A DNA stretch of 25,312 nucleotides. Source: a virus. Of this stretch, positions 1-7,102 are shown piece after piece. A program made the position numbers and the translations under genes. The notes under the pieces are model-generated. The model saw nothing but the letters and a program-made list of their open reading frames with translations, did not search any database and was not told the origin of the DNA. The DNA lies in the IMG/VR virus record IMGVR_UViG_3300025120_006058, positions 1-25,312 of that record; one strand, 5' to 3'. Position 1 is the stretch's first letter, and each line of letters begins with the position of its first letter.

Positions 1-76
1 TATTTATTATTTCATCTTCTAAATGTTCTAAGTGGGTATTTTTAGCCTCTACGAGGTAATCTAAAAACCCTTGCAT
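1..76 (-). CDS. N-terminal fragment of an unidentified phage protein (cut by window edge)
   Basis: The reading frame opens at an ATG at 76 and runs off the left edge with no stop, giving about 25 residues that include EAKNTHLEHLEDEII. A strong Shine-Dalgarno sequence (GGAGAAGG) lies 7-9 nt upstream, which supports this start. From memory, T4-like marine phages carry a large protein whose N-terminus has a similar KNTHxEHxED segment, possibly a nucleotidyltransferase/ligase-like protein, but the fragment is too short to name. It follows the cysteine-rich mini-gene in the same direction with a 33-nt gap. Confidence 0.6.
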   Translation of the reverse strand, partial: MQGFLDYLVEAKNTHLEHLEDEIIN

Positions 77-109
77 TATTCGCCTTCTCCATTAATATAA
101 TATAGTCAA

Positions 110-196
110 TTATTCACAACATTTGCAATCACAAGAACATTCCTGACATACTTCAGGACAGTCGTGACCACAATCTTCGCAATATTTGTTTTCCAT
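110..196 (-). CDS. 28-residue cysteine-rich mini-protein (putative metal binder)
   Basis: A complete small frame from ATG (194-196) to TAA (110-112) encodes 28 residues, nine of them cysteine, with CEDCGHDC near the start and a dense CSCDCKCC cluster at the end. It is also acidic (D/E-rich) and has one His. This composition resembles metallothionein-like or zinc-ribbon-like metal-binding peptides, but no family is recognised. It sits between the 363-residue gene and the next gene, where space would otherwise be empty. There is no clear Shine-Dalgarno; a TATAAATA box is 8 nt upstream of the ATG. What is seen is the intact frame and extreme Cys content; metal binding is inferred. Confidence 0.6.
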   Translation of the reverse strand: MENKYCEDCGHDCPEVCQECSCDCKCCE

Positions 197-203
197 ATGT
201 TAA

Positions 204-211
204 TATTTATA
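204..211 (-). promoter_or_regulatory. T4-type late promoter-like TATAAATA
   Basis: The minus strand reads TATAAATA, exactly the T4 late promoter consensus (recognised by gp55-gp33-gp45-directed RNA polymerase in T4). It lies directly between the stop of the 363-residue gene (212-214) and the ATG of the cysteine-rich mini-gene at 196. Initiation at the usual distance would leave almost no leader. In AT-rich DNA the 8-mer can occur by chance, so only its position supports function. Confidence 0.4.
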
Positions 212-1303
212 CTATTTGTACCCTCTATATAATAATTTTAACCCCATATATGCACCTAATTTACCTTTTTGTTTTGCTTCTCTATACTCACTATCACTTC
301 TAATTGTCATAAGTAGAGTTAACTTCTCTTTACCTGAATGAACATCTATAAACCACTCTTGTACAGACGAAGGATTTAGATATGCCTTAACTTTATCTAT
401 CTTAGGAAATATTTTAGCAAGTTTATCACCTTGTTCACTTGCACTATTACCTACAGCCTTAACTAATATTAAAGGTACATCATTAGTACTACCTGGGGTC
501 TGTAATCTAAACTCTTCTTTTATCCATTGTTTAGTAGCCTCTAAATCTTTGTTGATCATATTACACATATGTTCTCTACATACCTGATTTTGTATATTAT
601 AAAGAGCGTCAAACTTTTTAGGATTTGATAAAAATAGTTTTAAAACATTTGCCTGTACTTCAGGTTTAGGTTTCTGTGCCTTAGAAGAAACATCAATCCA
701 ATTATCTGCATTTAAACTTCTAGGCATACCTGGTACTTTAGAATAACATTTATTCCATAATGTTCTTTTTAATTTTATTTCTGAAGTTCTATCAGATTTA
801 ACCCACATATCTTTTTTAATTGTAGTTCTAACATAACTATTCATTTTTGGTTCTGCTGACTTGGCAGAACCTGCCTTCAAACTTATACCTAAAACTTTAC
901 CCTTTTTAAAGAAAACAAATATATCTCCTGCATGATTATCAGGAACACCTTTAGGTTTTGCTCTGTAGCCCCACACTACTTTTTGAATGGGATTACCTTT
1001 ACTTAACTCGTACAAATATTTTTGTATACCAACTGCATTACTTAATTTTTCTTGCAACATAGATGGTCTAATTTTTGAAGTATCTTTAACAAAGTCATAG
1101 CCAGCATCCATATCACCTTTATTCACAAAAGACTTACCACTTTTACTTGTATTTAATTGTTTCTTTTTTGTTAAATCTAAAATGTAATCATACATTTGAT
1201 CTGCATTATTTAACTTACGGCCGTTGTTAAATGCTAATGCTGGGAATAATTCTGTTATAGTAGAATTAATAGTAGTCTGATATCCGCCTGATAAGTATTT
1301 CAT
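212..1303 (-). CDS. Unknown 363-aa phage protein with possible PD-(D/E)XK-like nuclease signature
   Basis: A full-length 363-residue frame with no family I can name confidently. A segment at residues 125-145 (GDIFVFFKKGKVLGISLKAG) has the pattern of a PD-(D/E)XK core: an acidic residue (D127) on one beta strand, then a strand ending S-x-K (K143). The usual second acidic residue before the lysine is replaced by Ser, so nuclease activity is a guess. Lys-rich stretches elsewhere would suit DNA binding. No signal peptide or membrane segment is visible. It is downstream of the gp41 helicase operon but has its own promoter (1311-1339), whose -10 box lies 7 nt before the ATG, so the mRNA is probably leaderless. 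The start is the first ATG and no Shine-Dalgarno is visible. Confidence 0.75.
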   Translation of the reverse strand: MKYLSGGYQTTINSTITELFPALAFNNGRKLNNADQMYDYILDLTKKKQLNTSKSGKSFVNKGDMDAGYDFVKDTSKIRPSMLQEKLSNAVGIQKYLYELSKGNPIQKVVWGYRAKPKGVPDNHAGDIFVFFKKGKVLGISLKAGSAKSAEPKMNSYVRTTIKKDMWVKSDRTSEIKLKRTLWNKCYSKVPGMPRSLNADNWIDVSSKAQKPKPEVQANVLKLFLSNPKKFDALYNIQNQVCREHMCNMINKDLEATKQWIKEEFRLQTPGSTNDVPLILVKAVGNSASEQGDKLAKIFPKIDKVKAYLNPSSVQEWFIDVHSGKEKLTLLMTIRSDSEYREAKQKGKLGAYMGLKLLYRGYK

Positions 1304-1308
1304 AACAC

Positions 1309-1339
1309 TATTTATATAACATTATGGCGTAATTGTCAA
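1309..1339 (-). promoter_or_regulatory. Sigma70-like promoter overlapping a TATAAATA late-type box
   Basis: On the minus strand TTGACA (1334-1339) is followed after exactly 17 nt by TATAAA (1311-1316), then 7 nt and the ATG of the 363-aa gene. The -10 also forms TATAAATA (1309-1316), the T4 late consensus, so early/middle and late use are both possible. The TGA inside the -35 box is the stop codon of the preceding 82-residue gene. Initiation about 7 nt after the -10 would put the start point at or next to the start codon. Confidence 0.65.
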
Positions 1340-1584
1340 GCGTCTATTTTACCTAGTGTGAGAAAATCAACAATGCCCCCATTAGGTTCCCATTGTTTAT
1401 GTTTGTTTTGATGATTAGTTATTTTATCTGTATCATCTTTAAAGAAATTTTCAACTATGATAGAGCCAGTAGGTCTCTCAATACATTGATATACTATCGT
1501 CTTACCTTTTTTTACCATGACAGTCTCATAAGATAATCTTATATTACTTCTAGGTGGTCTCTTTTCTCTTCGTTGTCTAGGCAT
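1336..1584 (-). CDS. Unknown 82-aa phage protein
   Basis: An 82-residue frame that begins with a strongly basic segment (MPRQRREKRPPR) followed by a mixed, probably beta-rich region. No family is recognised. Its ATG overlaps the last 8 nt of the tiny upstream gene (ATG CCT AG over GCC TAG), and there is no separate Shine-Dalgarno, so translation is probably coupled. Its TGA stop is embedded in the -35 box of the next promoter. The position at the 3' end of the uvsX-gp41 operon suggests a replication accessory role, which is inference from context only. Confidence 0.65.
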   Translation of the reverse strand: MPRQRREKRPPRSNIRLSYETVMVKKGKTIVYQCIERPTGSIIVENFFKDDTDKITNHQNKHKQWEPNGGIVDFLTLGKIDA

Positions 1585-1699
1585 TTTTATTTTTTATAGC
1601 TTTCATTAACTTGTTTCTATTCTTCTCACCGATCTCTCGTACCTTCTTATTCCACTCTTCTATTTCTTTATCTATTTTTTTCTTTTTCTTTTTAGCCAT
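1577..1699 (-). CDS. 40-aa lysine-rich mini-protein after gp41
   Basis: A complete 40-residue frame starting at an ATG that overlaps the gp41 stop codon (TAATG) and ending in an 8-nt overlap with the next gene. The product starts with an uninterrupted run of six lysines after MA and is predicted helical and basic throughout, with an E/K/R-rich middle and one Trp. Both junctions are of the translational-coupling type common here, which is the main support. No family is recognised. Binding nucleic acid or the helicase is possible from charge and context but is inference. Confidence 0.6.
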   Translation of the reverse strand: MAKKKKKKIDKEIEEWNKKVREIGEKNRNKLMKAIKNKNA

Positions 1700-3096
1700 T
1701 ATATTTTAAAGTCTGAAAACTTATTAAGTCTTGCAGCTGTTTCTGAATTGTCGAATACTGACTTGTCAGGTTCATTCTGTTGGTTAGCGTCTACCATATC
1801 GTCTTGAGCCGCCTGTTCTACATCATAGACTCTCATCTTTGATCTATCAACACCCAACATAAACTTACGATTGATTGTCGGGTCATTATATCTATTCTTT
1901 AATTGTTTGATTAGAAATTGATTCTTCTTTTCTAGTTCTTCACTAGATATAATAGCGAACATAAAGTCAGCAGTTGCAGGTAGACCGAAACTTTCTGATG
2001 TATCTTCAAGACCAATGTCAGTAGAACCAAAACCTGTTCTTGTAGTTTGTGTTGCCGAGAAGATAGGTAAGTTATGTTCTACAGCGAGACCTCTAAGTTC
2101 TTCAGCAATAGACTTAACGATTGTATATGAATTAACAGATGACCCTGCCTTGAGTCTAGATGATACACATAGATTTAAATAATCAATGTAGATAACATCT
2201 GGTTTAAAATCTTTCTTTATTGCAAGTTCATTAAGTAGAATTTTAAAATGACCAGCGTGAGCAGAAGCCGTAGGATATTCTTTGATGATAAGTTTGCCTT
2301 TAGTCTTTTCTTCTAGTTTCTTAATCTTATCCTGATACATAATCTTAGGTAGTTCAGGTAGATCACTCATAGATACATTCAAAAGATTTGCGTCTATTCT
2401 TTCAGCAATTCTCTCTTCAGCCATTTCTAAAGTGATATACAATACATTCTTAGCATTCAATAAGTTTGCAGCTGCAAGATGAGCCATAAACAAAGTCTTA
2501 CCAACACCAGTACCTGCAAGAGCAATATTCAATGTCTTTGTTGGAACACCACCACGAGTAATACGATTCATAAAGTCTAAATCAAATTCAACTCGTTCTT
2601 CTTTTGTATGGTAAAAATCATATCGAGCAGATGATTCATCTATGAAGTCATGCCCTATCTTTTGATCGAATGATACTGATAATGCATTAGATAATAATTC
2701 TGGTAAATATTCTGGTGTGTGAGTTTTATCTTTGCCATCAAGTATCTGAATACCATCCATGATAGCATTATGTATGGCACGATCTTTACAAAACTTTTCT
2801 GTTGTCTGTACTAACCATTCTAGATTTATCTCTTCAGGATTAAATGTAGCGATTGTACTTGTAATATTTTGAAACTCACTATCATTAATATCTTTTCTTG
2901 CATTTAATTCAATGGCAAGTGTTTCATTTGTAGGTGCTGAATTATACTTATCATAGAAAAGACTAATCTCTCTAAAGATTAATTTCTCTAGTCTATCATT
3001 AAAGTAGTCCTCTTTTAAGAAAGGTAAGGCCTTTCTAGCGTAGGCTTCTGTGTGTATGAGGTGCTTTAATGCTGTTCTCTCAATTCTCTCTTCCAT
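1699..3096 (-). CDS. 41: Replicative DNA helicase, T4 gp41-like (DnaB family)
   Basis: A 465-residue DnaB-type hexameric helicase that unwinds DNA ahead of the replisome and partners with primase. The N-terminal roughly 170 residues form the DnaB-type N domain. The RecA-like motor follows with Walker A AGTGVGKT (residues 194-201) and Walker B VIYIDY (Asp305). A later SATQTTR segment fits the helicase sensor region. The length matches T4 gp41 (about 475). Its start overlaps the preceding gene by 17 nt, and its stop overlaps the start of the lysine-rich mini-gene. It is expressed from the uvsX promoter or by read-through. No matching primase gene (gp61) lies in the window. Confidence 0.95.
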   Translation of the reverse strand: MEERIERTALKHLIHTEAYARKALPFLKEDYFNDRLEKLIFREISLFYDKYNSAPTNETLAIELNARKDINDSEFQNITSTIATFNPEEINLEWLVQTTEKFCKDRAIHNAIMDGIQILDGKDKTHTPEYLPELLSNALSVSFDQKIGHDFIDESSARYDFYHTKEERVEFDLDFMNRITRGGVPTKTLNIALAGTGVGKTLFMAHLAAANLLNAKNVLYITLEMAEERIAERIDANLLNVSMSDLPELPKIMYQDKIKKLEEKTKGKLIIKEYPTASAHAGHFKILLNELAIKKDFKPDVIYIDYLNLCVSSRLKAGSSVNSYTIVKSIAEELRGLAVEHNLPIFSATQTTRTGFGSTDIGLEDTSESFGLPATADFMFAIISSEELEKKNQFLIKQLKNRYNDPTINRKFMLGVDRSKMRVYDVEQAAQDDMVDANQQNEPDKSVFDNSETAARLNKFSDFKI

Positions 3097-3388
3097 TCAA
3101 CTCCTGATCCATTACTTGTACTAAAATATCTCCAATGTGATTTATAAACTCTTGACATTCGGTATCTGCATTTTGATAATTCTTATCTACTACATAATCA
3201 AATATCATAGGTAAGTTACCATCTTCATTTTCTTCTTTTGCAAATTGAACATTACCATAATGATATATTATATCAGTATAAGGTCCGCTTGTCAACTTAA
3301 TTGAGGCCATCTCCTGGTTTTGTTTCTCAACAAAAACATAATCTACTTCGTGTTTAGGTAGTTTCTGTTTCTTCTGTTTCGACACCAT
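3080..3388 (-). CDS. Unknown 102-aa protein between uvsX and gp41
   Basis: An uncharacterised small protein with a basic N-terminus ([11 protein letters not shown]) and an acidic remainder. An upstream in-frame ATG at 3415 exists, but it has no ribosome binding site and lies deep inside uvsX. The ATG at 3388 is preceded by AAGAG at usable spacing and is preferred. The gene overlaps the 3' end of uvsX by 35 nt and the start of gp41 by 17 nt. I recall T4-like cyanophages with a small unknown gene in this position, so a role linked to recombination or helicase loading is possible but unproven. It has no similarity I can see to UvsY or gp59. Confidence 0.7.
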   Translation of the reverse strand: MVSKQKKQKLPKHEVDYVFVEKQNQEMASIKLTSGPYTDIIYHYGNVQFAKEENEDGNLPMIFDYVVDKNYQNADTECQEFINHIGDILVQVMDQELNGREN

Positions 3389-4394
3389 ATTTGAACTCTT
3401 TGGCAGCAGCCTCATCTAATTGTTTTAAAATCTCTTCAGTAAAGTATTTCGTTGGATCGTTGTTGATGGTTTTCCCAAAAGTTTTTGAGCCATCTGGCAA
3501 TTCTATTCTTGTAGAAACTTGTTTAAATATACCATACTTTAACGCAAGGTCTAATAGACCGTAGTACTTATCTAAACCTTTGTCGTATGTAAGTCTGACA
3601 TCAACCATTTTATTCTCTTTAGTTAATCTTGACTTGTGGTTTTTACAATGAATTATATTACCTATAATTTCTGTCCCGTCTTTTTCTTTTCTCTTAGAAA
3701 GATAGACGATAGAACTAGCCGCATATTTAAGACCAGATCCGCCGCCCATCTCTTTAGTCGGGAACATAGAACCAATGACATCGTAGGTGTGATTGGTAAT
3801 AATAAGTGGCACTTGTGCCTTGCCAAGTTTCAATGTTAAGACTCTAAATGCAGCCTTAACAATTTGTGATCTTGTCATATCTCTTGTTTCTTTTCCTGCC
3901 TCGGTATCTTCCATCTCTTTTGTGGTTGATAACATACCTAGACTATCTAAGACGAGCAACATAGGTTTTCTATCTGAAACATCTTGCTCAATATATTTGT
4001 CTAACACTCTAATTGCTTGGTGTCTGAATTCTTGTACTGTGGTTACTGGCATAATAATCATACGAGAAGAATCAATACCTCTATCTTCAATCATATCTTT
4101 TGTCAATGCAGATTCACTCTCAAAGTAAATAACACCAGCACCTGGATTTTGTTTTAGAAAATTATCAACTACACCCAATACAAAGAATGTCTTACCTGTA
4201 GCACTCTCACCAGCAAGGGCAGTAATCTTGTTTGCAGGTAGACCACCGTGAATGGTACCTGATAATAGTCCATTGAATATATAACTTCCAGTATCTATGA
4301 AGTTAGAAACATCACCTGCCTCAACGCCTTCAGATACTATACTGGCATATTCATTACCAGTCTCTTTAATAATTTGTTTGAAAAAATCAGTCAT
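3354..4394 (-). CDS. uvsX: Recombinase UvsX (RecA/Rad51 family)
   Basis: A 346-residue RecA-family strand-exchange protein that forms filaments on single-stranded DNA during recombination-dependent replication and repair. Walker A GESATGKT is at residues 62-69 and Walker B LLVLDSLG has Asp150. The segments [10 protein letters not shown] and [13 protein letters not shown] match the RecA-fold strands for ATP hydrolysis and DNA-binding loops. The C-terminus is acidic (EETETT), as in RecA/UvsX proteins. The start at 4394 is supported by GGGAG 6-7 nt upstream. It is first in an operon with the 102-aa gene and gp41 and has its own promoter at 4418-4446. Confidence 0.95.
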   Translation of the reverse strand: MTDFFKQIIKETGNEYASIVSEGVEAGDVSNFIDTGSYIFNGLLSGTIHGGLPANKITALAGESATGKTFFVLGVVDNFLKQNPGAGVIYFESESALTKDMIEDRGIDSSRMIIMPVTTVQEFRHQAIRVLDKYIEQDVSDRKPMLLVLDSLGMLSTTKEMEDTEAGKETRDMTRSQIVKAAFRVLTLKLGKAQVPLIITNHTYDVIGSMFPTKEMGGGSGLKYAASSIVYLSKRKEKDGTEIIGNIIHCKNHKSRLTKENKMVDVRLTYDKGLDKYYGLLDLALKYGIFKQVSTRIELPDGSKTFGKTINNDPTKYFTEEILKQLDEAAAKEFKYGVETEETETT

Positions 4395-4417
4395 AGTTCA
4401 CTCCCGAATAATAATAT

Positions 4418-4446
4418 ATTATAACATATTTATAAGAAAAGATCAA
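4418..4446 (-). promoter_or_regulatory. Sigma70-like promoter of uvsX
   Basis: The minus strand has TTGATC (4441-4446), a 17-nt spacer and TATAAT (4418-4423) with TG one base upstream (extended -10). The expected start point near 4411 leaves about a 17-nt leader with GGGAG before uvsX. The TGA stop of the upstream methyltransferase gene lies inside the -35 box. A TATAAATA late-type 8-mer occurs in the spacer (4427-4434), so a late promoter may be nested in the early one. Confidence 0.7.
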
Positions 4447-5732
4447 GCGAAAAAGCCTTCTAATGTAGATTTTCTTGAGTCTTTAAATAAATCTAAATCT
4501 TTGTCACCAAAGCACCAAACATTCTCTATGAAAATCATATTCATAAATTCTGCTTTTTCTTTTTCATCTTTGAATAGTTTATCTGATTTAGGTCGTTGCA
4601 TAATTCTCATACCAATTTGACCTAAGAATTTGTCTTTAAGATGATTTACCAATTCATCACTAGAACGATAACGAGTACCTTTAATCTTAGGGTCCATTAT
4701 GTTGCAAAACATAAATCTGGATACCTTCATACTCTTTTCTGCAACTGGTAAATAAAAATCATCACGCCACTTCTCATACTCATTAAACTTAAACCAAGAT
4801 TGATTCTCCTCTTTCTCACCACCCTTGTTATATTCTTCAGTAGAGAAATAAGGTGGACTAGTAAAGGCAACATCTATTGGTGGCAGTTCATCATATGGTA
4901 AATCTTCAGCCCCACAATTCCATATCTTAACTTTCTTAGGTTTAGGTAATAAACTATTATAGAAATCTATTTGTTTCATATACCTTGCATATGTATTAGG
5001 ATTAGGATCACAACCATAATACTCTTCAGCATTACTACCGAAGAAACCTGCAAGTCTATCACCCCAACCACAACTTGTATCTAATACTCTTTTTGCTTCA
5101 GTCATTTCATAAACACACTTAGCAACCATAGGTTTAAATTGTGTTGCAATATATGTACCCAATCTAAAAGCAGATAGGTAACTGGCCTCATCTAATTTAC
5201 CACCTCTAAATTCTTCTTTACCTTCTACAACAACTTTCTTAACACCATTGATACCTCGCCACATAGGACCAAAACACTTCCAGATATCTTTTGCAGTACC
5301 ATTTTGCCATACTTCTATTGGTGCTCTAAACCCATAACTTGAGCAAGCCAATCTTAAATCTTGATGATAATAATTACTAACTGAATTAAATTTAGATGGG
5401 CAATCTATAATGCCTAGTCCATATTTGTCAAATGAATATTCAAGATCATCATACTTTTCAAAGATTTTCTTTTCTACTTGCTCAATAGGTGTGCAATAGG
5501 AACTGTAATCAGTTTTCTTTAGAGATGACATACCTGCACGAACATCTGCTTCACTAATTCGTTTAAGTGGGAACTCTGGCCTTACTTTGGCAATGTATTC
5601 TGCAAGTGTCCAGCGAAAGACATCACGCCCAAATTCATTAGTATATCTATCGAATGATTGATTGTCTATGATAGGTAGTTTTACCTCGTTAGCGTGTCGC
5701 TCTAGGCGTTTAAATAGTGTTTCATTTAACAT
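4443..5732 (-). CDS. SAM-dependent DNA methyltransferase (SPPY-type) with clamp-binding-like C-terminus
   Basis: A protein of about 429 residues with motif I VLDTSCGWGDRLAGFFG (SAM binding, about residues 216-232) followed by motif IV FTSPPYF (about 290-296), typical of amino-methyltransferases acting on N6-adenine or N4-cytosine. It resembles the second methyltransferase at 21127-22218 in both motifs and in the region just before motif I. The last residues, STLEGFFA, closely resemble the DNA polymerase tail ASLESFFG, which in T4 gp43 is the sliding-clamp binding peptide. The start is uncertain: ATG at 5732 lies right after the nucleosidase stop; ATG at 5747 and a TTG at 5765 are upstream alternatives that overlap it. 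The gene sits between an SAH/MTA nucleosidase and uvsX. Confidence 0.85.
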   Translation of the reverse strand: MLNETLFKRLERHANEVKLPIIDNQSFDRYTNEFGRDVFRWTLAEYIAKVRPEFPLKRISEADVRAGMSSLKKTDYSSYCTPIEQVEKKIFEKYDDLEYSFDKYGLGIIDCPSKFNSVSNYYHQDLRLACSSYGFRAPIEVWQNGTAKDIWKCFGPMWRGINGVKKVVVEGKEEFRGGKLDEASYLSAFRLGTYIATQFKPMVAKCVYEMTEAKRVLDTSCGWGDRLAGFFGSNAEEYYGCDPNPNTYARYMKQIDFYNSLLPKPKKVKIWNCGAEDLPYDELPPIDVAFTSPPYFSTEEYNKGGEKEENQSWFKFNEYEKWRDDFYLPVAEKSMKVSRFMFCNIMDPKIKGTRYRSSDELVNHLKDKFLGQIGMRIMQRPKSDKLFKDEKEKAEFMNMIFIENVWCFGDKDLDLFKDSRKSTLEGFFA

Positions 5733-5733
5733 A

Positions 5734-6255
5734 TTATGGGTTAACATATTCTTTAAATAGTTCAACTCCTTTTTTACAATTCTCTATCCATTGATCTGCG
5801 TTTCCATCATCTGAAATATATTTAAAACATCTAAACTTTATTTTATATTCTTCACATACAGACGCCAAGGCATATGCCTCCATATCAGCAACATCATATT
5901 CAGCAGTAAACTGACTATCACCTTCCCAAAAGTTATCACCTGTACCACAAACAAGATTACTTGGTAGAACCAGACCTGTATCTATTGCACCTTTACCAAA
6001 AGGTGTCTGATAAGTTTCAAATCCTAATTGTGTTGCGTTCATATCTCTTTGTATAAATTTTTTAATCTCATATATTTTACCGACTTCAACTCTTCTAGAA
6101 CATTTAGCAGCCGTGCCATAGTTAACAATAAACTTAGGTTCATTCTTGATAATATAATCTACTAAAACTCTAGTAGCATTTATCTTACCAACTCCTGTAA
6201 TTAAAACATCTTGACCTAAACCTATAATTTCTTGTGGAAGTGCTGATACTATCAT
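5734..6255 (-). CDS. Short MTA/SAH nucleosidase-like protein (PNP/UDP phosphorylase superfamily)
   Basis: A 173-residue member of the nucleoside phosphorylase superfamily; bacterial MTA/SAH nucleosidases are about 230 residues. Visible hallmarks are GVGKINAT (residues 21-28), NYGTAA (45-50), the DMEAYA segment with the purine/ribose-binding Glu126, and ISDDGN with the catalytic Asp149. The deletion falls in the N-terminal part, where the usual MxxEhxxh segment is compressed. The likely reaction is hydrolysis of S-adenosylhomocysteine or methylthioadenosine to adenine. It abuts a SAM-dependent methyltransferase gene, so removing the inhibitory SAH product is a sensible role, though this is inferred. 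It overlaps thyX by 4 nt (ATGA). Confidence 0.8.
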   Translation of the reverse strand: MIVSALPQEIIGLGQDVLITGVGKINATRVLVDYIIKNEPKFIVNYGTAAKCSRRVEVGKIYEIKKFIQRDMNATQLGFETYQTPFGKGAIDTGLVLPSNLVCGTGDNFWEGDSQFTAEYDVADMEAYALASVCEEYKIKFRCFKYISDDGNADQWIENCKKGVELFKEYVNP

Positions 6256-6908
6256 ACGCCTTTAATTGATTCAATTCCTTTTTCTGGACATAGATATTTC
6301 CAACTCACAGGAAAATCTTCTCGCATAAATCTATCTATACCTTCAGCAATAAATCTTGTTTCTTTTTGTGTATCAGGTTTACATCTTAGATTACATACAC
6401 GAGCAAATGCATATAAAGTTCCTGACCATATCCATTCAGTCATCATACTTTGTGGTAATACACTTCTTGCTATTTCAGGTGCAACATCAAAGTAAATAAG
6501 TTCTCTATATATTTTCGTTGAAGTCTCCATATGTTCTTCATATCTTTTAATCACTTCAGGTGGTAGATCAATAAGACCATCAGAACCTTGTTTAGAATCT
6601 TTAGGTCGACCTCGCCACTCTTGTACCTTTTGTATTTCAGGTTCATCTGAAACATATCTTCTTGAGACTTCATTCCAAGATAACCCTACTTGATGTTTTA
6701 CTAATTGTCTTGCAACATACAAAGGTGCCTTAATTCTAAACTGTGCTGAAGCGTGTGCAAATGGTGACCAATGGTCGTGTGCTACTAGATACTTAATAAG
6801 TTTTTCATCCTTATCAGTCATCTCCTCAGCAATTTTAGAATACGAAACTCTGGCCGCATTTACTACGGATAGATCACTACCCATTTTATCTAATCGTTCT
6901 ATTATCAT
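6252..6908 (-). CDS. thyX: FAD-dependent thymidylate synthase ThyX
   Basis: A 218-residue flavin-dependent thymidylate synthase, which methylates dUMP to dTMP using methylenetetrahydrofolate and NADPH. The signature region is KHQVGLSWNEVSRRY (residues 71-85), a variant of the RHRxxSxNxxSxR motif with the first Arg replaced by Lys and the third residue by Gln, and one extra residue inside. HDHWSPFAHASAQFRI (44-59) is the typical upstream H-x-SxFEH-like helix and the length is normal. It supplies dTTP for replication of an AT-rich genome. It overlaps both neighbours by 4 nt in the gp43 operon. Confidence 0.93.
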   Translation of the reverse strand: MIIERLDKMGSDLSVVNAARVSYSKIAEEMTDKDEKLIKYLVAHDHWSPFAHASAQFRIKAPLYVARQLVKHQVGLSWNEVSRRYVSDEPEIQKVQEWRGRPKDSKQGSDGLIDLPPEVIKRYEEHMETSTKIYRELIYFDVAPEIARSVLPQSMMTEWIWSGTLYAFARVCNLRCKPDTQKETRFIAEGIDRFMREDFPVSWKYLCPEKGIESIKGV

Positions 6909-7102
6909 ACTCTTCTCTTTCTAAAAAATCTTCGCCATAGTGCTGATCTAGTCATTGACACAATCATAAATACAAAAGCAATCTGAAGGTTCTCAAAGAT
7001 TGTTGGATGTAAATCAAACAAAGGAAATATTATTAACATAATTATAATAGATAAAAAATATCCACTACCTACATCTATTACACTTTCAAATACATCACTC
7101 AT
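6905..7102 (-). CDS. Small two-helix membrane protein (DUF7220-like)
   Basis: A 65-residue protein with two hydrophobic segments (about residues 14-30 and 38-52) and a C-terminal basic motif SMTRSALWRRFFRKRR. The S-x-x-RSxxxRRxF ending recalls a small phage membrane family I know as DUF7220, but this is from memory. Topology is probably two inner-membrane helices with a cytoplasmic basic tail. It overlaps the gp43 stop and the thyX start by 4 nt each, so all three are translationally coupled. Function unknown. Confidence 0.75.
   Translation of the reverse strand: MSDVFESVIDVGSGYFLSIIIMLIIFPLFDLHPTIFENLQIAFVFMIVSMTRSALWRRFFRKRRV

Noticed and set aside
3636-4620. Three plus-strand frames opposite uvsX and the methyltransferase end
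   Set aside because: Shadows of well-supported minus-strand genes.
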